Assembly (NCBI RefSeq): GCF_040183065.1 | Contig: NC_091122.1 | Location: 158,931,455 to 158,995,454 of the forward strand | Direction: 5' to 3' | Length of the DNA: 64,000 bases | DNA from: Periplaneta americana | Taxonomy: Eukaryota > Arthropoda > Insecta > Blattodea > Blattidae | Part shown: positions 13,301 through 21,600 of the stretch, one piece after another | Numbering within the stretch: the first letter of the stretch is position 1 | Layout: every line of letters starts with the position of its first letter | The notes under the pieces: generated by a model | The model's input: only the letters and a program-made list of their open reading frames with translations | The model's database searches: none | What the model was told of the DNA's origin: nothing | Translations under genes and position numbers: made by a program

Positions 13301-15043
13301 ACGATGCTGTATCAACTACAGTGCGTCAAGCTCAGGCTCAAACTTGGGTTGGCCCATGTAGGCAGATGTGCAGAATCACAATGGGTGGAGAGTGGATGAC
13401 TCACTTCAAGGACACGCAGCATGGCCTTAATGTGAGTCACCCACTCTTCACCCCCTGTGATTCTGCACATCAGCCTGCCAAAGGCAGCTGGATAAACACC
13501 GTGACCTACTACAATGCACATGGAACATGCATACAAGCTATCGTCAGCCCAAGTCTACACTGGACGCACTGTACTAGGTTGTTTATCGTCAATGAGAAGG
13601 TAATAACAAGATGCTATTAGGGGAGATGAGGTCAAAGATTCATCTGAGATTACCTGACATTCAACTTATAGTTTGAGGAAACCTTCCATAAACAATCAAG
13701 TACAGTAGAATCCTAGCATGCAGGCTTTCACGGCCGGTGTCTAGTTGAAATGGAGCTTTCGGGCTAAGATGCCGTGGTCTACTGGTGCAGATTTTACCAG
13801 ACGTTTCTTCTACTACTGCAGCAGACATCTTCAGTGGTTAGGTATCCTCGGTCGAAGTCTTCCGCTCGGGATACCTGCTACAGGTATCCCGAGCGGAAGA
13901 CTTCGACCGAGGATACCTAACCACTGAAGATGTCTGCTGCAGTAGTAGAAGAAACGTCTGGTAAAATCTGCACCAGTAGACCACGGCATCTTAGCCCGAA
14001 AGCTCCGTTTCAAACAGTAGAATCCCTCTTATCCAGTACCAAAGGGACCAGGCTAGTTCCAGATACGAGATTTTGCCAGATAATTAAATAAATACCGGTG
14101 TATAAAAAAAGAAAGTTCGTATTTCATAATGCCAAATGTTGAAACTGCAACCATGTGAAGCTTATTTCTCTATCACTTGCTCATAACTGAATAAACATAA
14201 AAACTGTGTGGATTTTCTTTATTAAAATGCATCACACAACACAAAACATACACTAATTTTAGGTTCGAATATTTACGAAAACTAAAGTTTGTGCGAACTT
14301 CCTAATACGGCAACACTCAGCCCGAACATAATTAAATAAACATAACTGTGTGGATTTTCTTTATTAAAACGCATCACACAACACAAATAATACACTAATT
14401 TTACGTTCGAATATTTACTGAAAACGAAAGTTCGCGCGAACTTTCTAATGTGGCAAAACTGACGCTCAGACTGTTGCAATGTGGCAGATTTAAACATTTT
14501 TTTTGCACCAAGCAGGAATCGAACCCATGTTTGAGTGCAGGTCCAGAATGACAGGCAAATGCACTACGTTATTTCCTGAGCTATCCCAGTGGCTGTGTTT
14601 TCAAATTAAGTAATTCTCTAATAGAAAATAGTACTGAACCAAAAATTGTTGTACCATTATCACAATGGTGGTCAAGAAGAAAACCAATTAAACTAATGAT
14701 GTAATAATACTTAAGTAAAAGTTCTAAAACCAAAGTTTCAGTGTAACTAATAAACACAAGCAAAAGTCTCTAGTATTTCAGGGAAATAAACTGTCTCTAC
14801 AGACTGCCAAAAATGTTTTTTTCCGAAACATTTCTGTCTGCTATTAGTATTAGTCGTTTCCTTGCGCCATTTCTTTTTGGCATCCCATTATAAGTAATTC
14901 AGAAATTTCTTTTCCACTATCAAAATTTTTGTATATCAGAAGATATTATTAGTAGAAGGTATGATAAAAACGTATATTTTAGTCAAATACTTCTACATAA
15001 ACTTTTCGAACTACTACAATAATTCCTATATACATGTTAAGGG

Positions 15044-15074
<31 letters not shown>

Positions 15075-15460
15075 ATTGATGGTAAATTTACTACAAGCAC
15101 AATCAATTTTTAACATATTTAAAAACACATAAAATTTATAGACTAATAAATTTGACAGAAAAGTTGTAATTAATACTAACCCGAATTTTTGGTGCATAAT
15201 CCTTGTAGACATCATGCCGGATATTATCCATTTTTCTCTGTAGTTCATTTAGAAGATTATCTGTCTCCTTGAAAGCAACTAAGACACAAAAATCTTTCAA
15301 TAAACTCGTTCAGATAAATATGAATACCTTAAGGGCTTAAAAAATATAGTAATCCACCTGTATGTGTAGGATAAGTTCCAAAACTTATCAAGGATACACA
15401 AAACTGCAGATAATAGCAAACTCTATAAGTAAGTATTTTTTCAATAACATGCATAGCTAT

Positions 15461-15508
<48 letters not shown>

Positions 15509-15551
15509 GCTTAATTTAGAAATTACAAACAGTAAGACGTTAGGAGACGCA

Positions 15552-15622
<71 letters not shown>

Positions 15623-18600
15623 TGTTTACATTATTACATTTGTGAACACGTGTGTTATACAGAGTGTTTCAGAATTCAACCAAGAAAATTTGCCTGCTTA
15701 TAAAGGGTTGTAGACAAGCAATTTGAGATAGGGTATCCAGGATCTAAGTTATAAGTTGTTAAATTTGTTTACATTTGATACTCATAATACAGTATTAAAA
15801 TAAAATGGGGGTAAGGAATGGTAATGGGATGGTTTCGGATCTTATTAGGGATTGGATGAAACTCAACTAATTAACCGTGTTTTCAAAATTTAGCTTTCGC
15901 AGAATCTGTAAAATAATGGATAGTACACAACTGCATTGCTTTTTGTTTTACCCTGATTAATTTGGTTATCGTTTATATTCTAGGATGGAAGAATAGCTGG
16001 AAGAAGAGCAGTTTGGCTTCAGGAAGGAAAAAGGCATGAGAGATACAATAGGACTGTTATGAATAATTGGCGAAAGATACCTAGAGAAGAATAAAGGGTG
16101 TATATAGTATTTGTGGACCTAGAAAAAGCATTTGACAGAATGGATTGGAATAAATTGATGGGGATTCTAAAGAAAATTGGCGTGGATTGAAAAGAGAGCA
16201 GGCTCTTCAGTAATCTTTATATGAAACGAGTCAAAGTCAGGACAGGAGAATAAATGTCAGAAGGACGTGAAATAGAAAGAGGAGTACAACAAGGATGCCC
16301 TTTATCACCTATCTGTTTAACATCTGCTTGGAGGATTTAGTGAAAAACTGTTTTCAGAACACGGAAGGAATGATAGTAGGAGGAAGAAGAATAAAGTGTA
16401 TAAGATTTGCTGATGATATGGCGTTGTTAGCAGACGAGGAGATGATACTAAGGGATATGCTACTGGAGCTAAATGATAGCTATGAACAGTATGGAATGAA
16501 GATAAATGCCAACAAAACGAAGACCATGGCCATAGAAAGAAAAGTAAAGAAGGTAAACTTGCCAATTCTAAATGGGGCAGTAGAGCAAGTGGACAGTTTA
16601 AAATACTTGGGATGTGCTATATGCAGTCGTACTATATGCAGTAACATCAGCTGCTGCCAGGAAGTCAAAAGGAGAATAGCAATGGCAAAGGAAGCTTTTA
16701 ATAGGAAAAAGAACATCTTCAGCAGACCTCTGGAGGAAGAACTAAGGAAGAGATTAATGAAGTGCTTTGTGTGGTGTGTAACATTGTATGGAGCAGATAC
16801 ATGGACATTACGACGAAGTGAAGAGAAGTAACTAGAAACATTTGAAATGTGGATATGGAGAACAATGGAGCATGTGAAGTGGACAGACAGAATAAGAAAT
16901 GAAGCTGTGTTGGAAAGAGTGAATGAAGAAAGAATGATGCTGAAACTGATCAGAAAGAGGAAAAGGAATTGGCTGGGTCACTGGCTGAGAAGAAACTGCC
17001 TTCTGAAGGATGCGCTGGAAGGAATGATGAACGGGAGAAGAGTTCGTGGCAGAAGAAGATATCAGATGATAGACATTAAGATATATGGATCATATGAGGA
17101 GACAAAGAGGAAAGCAGGAAATAGAAAAGATTGGAGAATGCTGGATTTGCAGTGAAAGACCTGCCCTTGGGCAGAACCCTATGAATGAATGAATGAATTT
17201 TTACCTATTTTAGAAGAGAATTATTATCAGCATGAAGCTGTTGTGTTACAGATAATGCATCAGACCTCAGACCAAAAGGTATTACACTCGAGTCCCTCCA
17301 TGATAGGGTTTCTTTTTTTTTTAATCCCACTACTTCAATCAGTGGCGTACTGGTTTAAAAAATATTTCACGCCATTATGTGTAAGTTTGAACCCGTAGAC
17401 CCCTAGTTTCCTATCTCAAAATGCTTACTTAGGACCTCGAACTCATTTCACTGGCATTATCACCTTCATCTCACTCAGATGCTAGATAACCACATCAACT
17501 GATAAAGAGTAAATTAACCAATAAAAAGGAAACCTCCACAATTCCTTAAATTTCTTTGGCTGAATTCTTAAACACCCGGTAGATTTTAGGATCTTTCATT
17601 TTTTGCTTCAGTATACAGTTCCACCAAACCTTAACTTGTTTATTTTACTTTTTCAATATGGCGATAGATTCCCAAAAACAAACAAAAGAATTACTAGTCA
17701 CGAAATTAGTGAAATCTGCAGCTTGACGGGAGTAATTCGACTGCAAATGCATGTGCAATAAAAATTTTTATGCTCGACCATGCCAAAATGTAGTAATTAT
17801 ACACCTGGTAGCAGTCCTTTAATGCATGTCATTAAAGTACAGGTCTTCAGCCAATCACAAGTCAGCTTTGTACCGTTATATCGATTATTCTCGGATATGC
17901 AATCGACAGACAATTAGCGAAAAGTCACGGAGGCTGGAAATCCAATACTGTCGCAGAAGGTTATGTTCTGTTACTATAATAATTAGCGTTAATTGTAAAT
18001 AATATTCAAATAAAATCAATTTGTCGTCTCGTTTTTCAATTCTAAATCATTTTCCAGGTTATATCAGACTAATGTTCATTCTTATTCTGTGCCAAGGTCA
18101 ATGATATTCGGCCTCGGAAAAAATCAATACTTTCGCATCTGCGCACATCTCACAAGTCAGGTAAGTTCGCACATAACCATAAAAAGTCCTAATTTTCAAT
18201 ACTTTCAAGTCAGAAATATGGTCGAGCATAAAAAGTCGTATGAAACTTGCCTATAATGGTAATTAAGACGCTCGTATGAAAATTATGAAACAAGCGCTGC
18301 GTCTTAATTACTATCATTATAGGCTCATTGCATAATGTACTATACTTTGATGGGATCCAACAATATTCCTAAACGAAAATTAGACCTGTGCAATAAAAAT
18401 TCTGTATGCACAGAATCATTTAAGTCCATGCATAGCTTTGAGGAAACATTATCATAAAAGAAAGTGTACTATGGTATAAAACACATTATGAACAAACATT
18501 CCAAAGCTCACACTTTGTTCAACTTACCACTTAATTCATCCATTTTATTTGTAAGTATTTTTTTCGATTCTTCTATCTGAAAATTAAAGTCATAATTCTC

Positions 18601-21600
18601 CATTGTGGATTCCATAACTTCCTGCAGTTTTTCCTCGAGATCAGCAAGCACTTCCTCAGGCAGGACTTCTTCTACAAAATTAATAACAAGAATCCTCGAT
18701 AATCAAACATTGTAGTCATTTTGCAAAAACATCTGGCAATCGTGTATTTCAATTAAAAAACAAACACATCAATATAATAATTCTTAAGGGTCACAAAGTT
18801 TGAATACCTTCATCAGATCCTTCCTCATCAGAATCTGTGAGGACAACCGTGTCATTCCGAGGCTGGAATTTGACTGTCAACAATGGTTTGTGTTCTGAGA
18901 GAACGTAAGACAAATGCTGGAAATAAAATAAAAAAAGACACCTGCATATTACATGCAAAAATTAAAAAATGATTTAGCACAAGAACACTATTGTACACAA
19001 TACCATCAATGGAAGTATAATATGTGTGTCCATACAGGGGTGTGCATAAGTAGGTATCCAGTAATACAATATAGTTTTATTAAGTACAAATGAGGATTAC
19101 CACTTACCGTTACAATCAATGTGACCAATCGGCAACATCAATTTAACTGCCTGATCAATCCGTGATCGATTCTAATCCTCATTTGTACTTAATAAAACTA
19201 TATTGTATTACTATATACCTAATTACTTATGTACCACCTTGTAGTAGGTATACGTAACTTTTAACGAAGTTAAACATTGAATCCACCATAATTTAAGTCA
19301 TAAAGGCAAAATAAATTTCTTCACATTTCTAACTAATGCTTATACACAGCAGTACCCAATCCGCGAAATGTTTTTTCACGAATTTCTGCTAATTGAGTGA
19401 GAGAGTTAAAAATATTTATAGGTATGAATGAGACTCTGTCTGTAGACACGTTTTACGATGGCAGTTTGTTGCGAACTTTGCTCGTTTTTTTGCAAATTTG
19501 GCAATTTTTTACATTAAAAGCAATTTTTATGAATATCAATGAATCGTACATTCATCGCTCACGAAATTCCATTATTTTATTTCCGACAATGAAACATTCA
19601 AAATAAGTACGAAAATGGGTTTAATATTTTATCATGTAGAAAGCATGGCTGCTCAGAATCTTGAATCTCTTTATATAAAACATTTCAGACTAAATTTTTA
19701 ATGTTAAATTCAAATGAAGATTACAGCGGAAAAGGAAAGTCATAATTCTCATAAGGGTGATGCCACCATATAATTCAGTATAATACTGCAAAATTTATGG
19801 CTGTTCCTAATGAAAAAGTAGGAAAGAATGACTGTATCTGTGATAATAAATCTCCTTTAACAGTTTTGATAATAAAAACATTTCTAGTTTGCAGTAAATA
19901 TACTGAAGTAGATGATGACCTCACCCTTAAGAGAATTGCAACTTTCATTGTTTTTCCTGTGTACTCTTCAAATATGTAAAAGGGTTATTGTCAAACACAG
20001 GAAGGAGACCCATTAATTGCCCATATTGAGGACTTAATGGAACCGGCCTGAACAATAACCTAGTGTCCAATCCCTACCTTCTCGTGGTGCAGCTGTTACC
20101 ATTTTGCTTATGCAGAATGAATTAATGGGATGGGCTACCCACCAAACAGCACTGGTCAGCTTGGTGGGCTTATGACTGAGACTGATCCTTTTTCTATTCT
20201 AGTATCAGCCTCCCTTTTCTTTCATTTTGCTCTTTCCTATCCAGCCTCCCTTGGCTAACTCTTGTTCTTTTCGACTCTGATGGTATTACAGCACTTGGAG
20301 ATCATTTCTTCTATCCTTTTCCTCTATATCTATCAATACTTAATAAACCCTCGTAGGTACTCACCTAGTGATGGTGAGGTAGCTTCTATCCTTTAGATAT
20401 GTTATGTTTATTTAACGACGCTCACAACTGCAGAGGTTATATCAGCATCACCGAATGTGCCGGAATTTTGTCCCGCAGGAGTTCTTTTACATGCCAGTAA
20501 ATCTACTGACATGAGCCTGTCGCATTTAAGCACACTTAAATGCCATCGACCTGGCCAGGGATCGAACCCGCAACCTTGGGCATAGAAGGCCAGCGCTATA
20601 CCAACTCGCCAACCAGCTCGACAATCCTTTAGATTGAGTTAATAAATAATCAAGAGGTACCTACATAAGCTGTAAAAACATCTACTACAGCCCCACTCTT
20701 TTTCACTAACAATGATGGCTGATCTCAATGTAAAGTGTTCCGGAGATAAAATAGTCCCTCGATTGGATCTCCGGGTAGGGACTACACTAGAGAAACTAAA
20801 AACTATATTTTAAAACATGTCATAACAGACACAAATTTAGCCTATTCTACAAAAAGCAATTAATATACTATTCTAGCACAACATCAGCAGACATTATTTT
20901 ACAAAATTCATTACCCAGTACAAAGAATGCACAAGCCATTTTATGAATTTCTCAATACAAAATTATTATTTAATATATACATCTTGATTACACAACTTTT
21001 AACACTGTATCACTTCGGAATATGTATGGTAAGACTTTCCTGTGTTAAATTTCAATGTACCTCTTTTACATGTTTCGACCTATTTATGGGTCATTTTCAG
21101 AACTGGTCGTTGTAGGTCTTGGCTCCACTTGTTCTGTTTCTTGTGAGGGTGTGTTCCTGTGGTATAGTGTACATCACACTAACATACGAAAACAAAAACA
21201 CACACAAAATTGCAACCTCATTCAAGAAATTAAATTACAACATCACATACAGAACAAATAACACTCTATAAAAACATCTCAACAACACAAACAAACAAAT
21301 ACAACCACACAGGCGTATACAAACTCAAATGTAACACCTGCAACAACTTCTACATAGGACAGACAGGCAGATCATTTCAAACACGTTACAAAGAACACAT
21401 CACAGCCATAACAAAATTACAAAACACCTCCACATATTATGCAGAACACATCACAAATGCTAACCACACACAGAGAGACATCAACACAGACATGGAAATA
21501 CTACACATCCAACCAAAAAGCCAGAAACTAAACACACTAGAATAATATGAAATATACAGACACACAAAAACACACCCCAAACGAAATTCTCAACACACAA

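Noticed and set aside
13745-14013. Identical 60-codon frames on both strands
   Set aside because: Mirror images caused by the palindrome, not genes.
14979-15248. 89-codon frame over exon 4
   Set aside because: It reads through a poly(A/T) tract and the true splice sites; only 15278-15181 fits the gene's phase.
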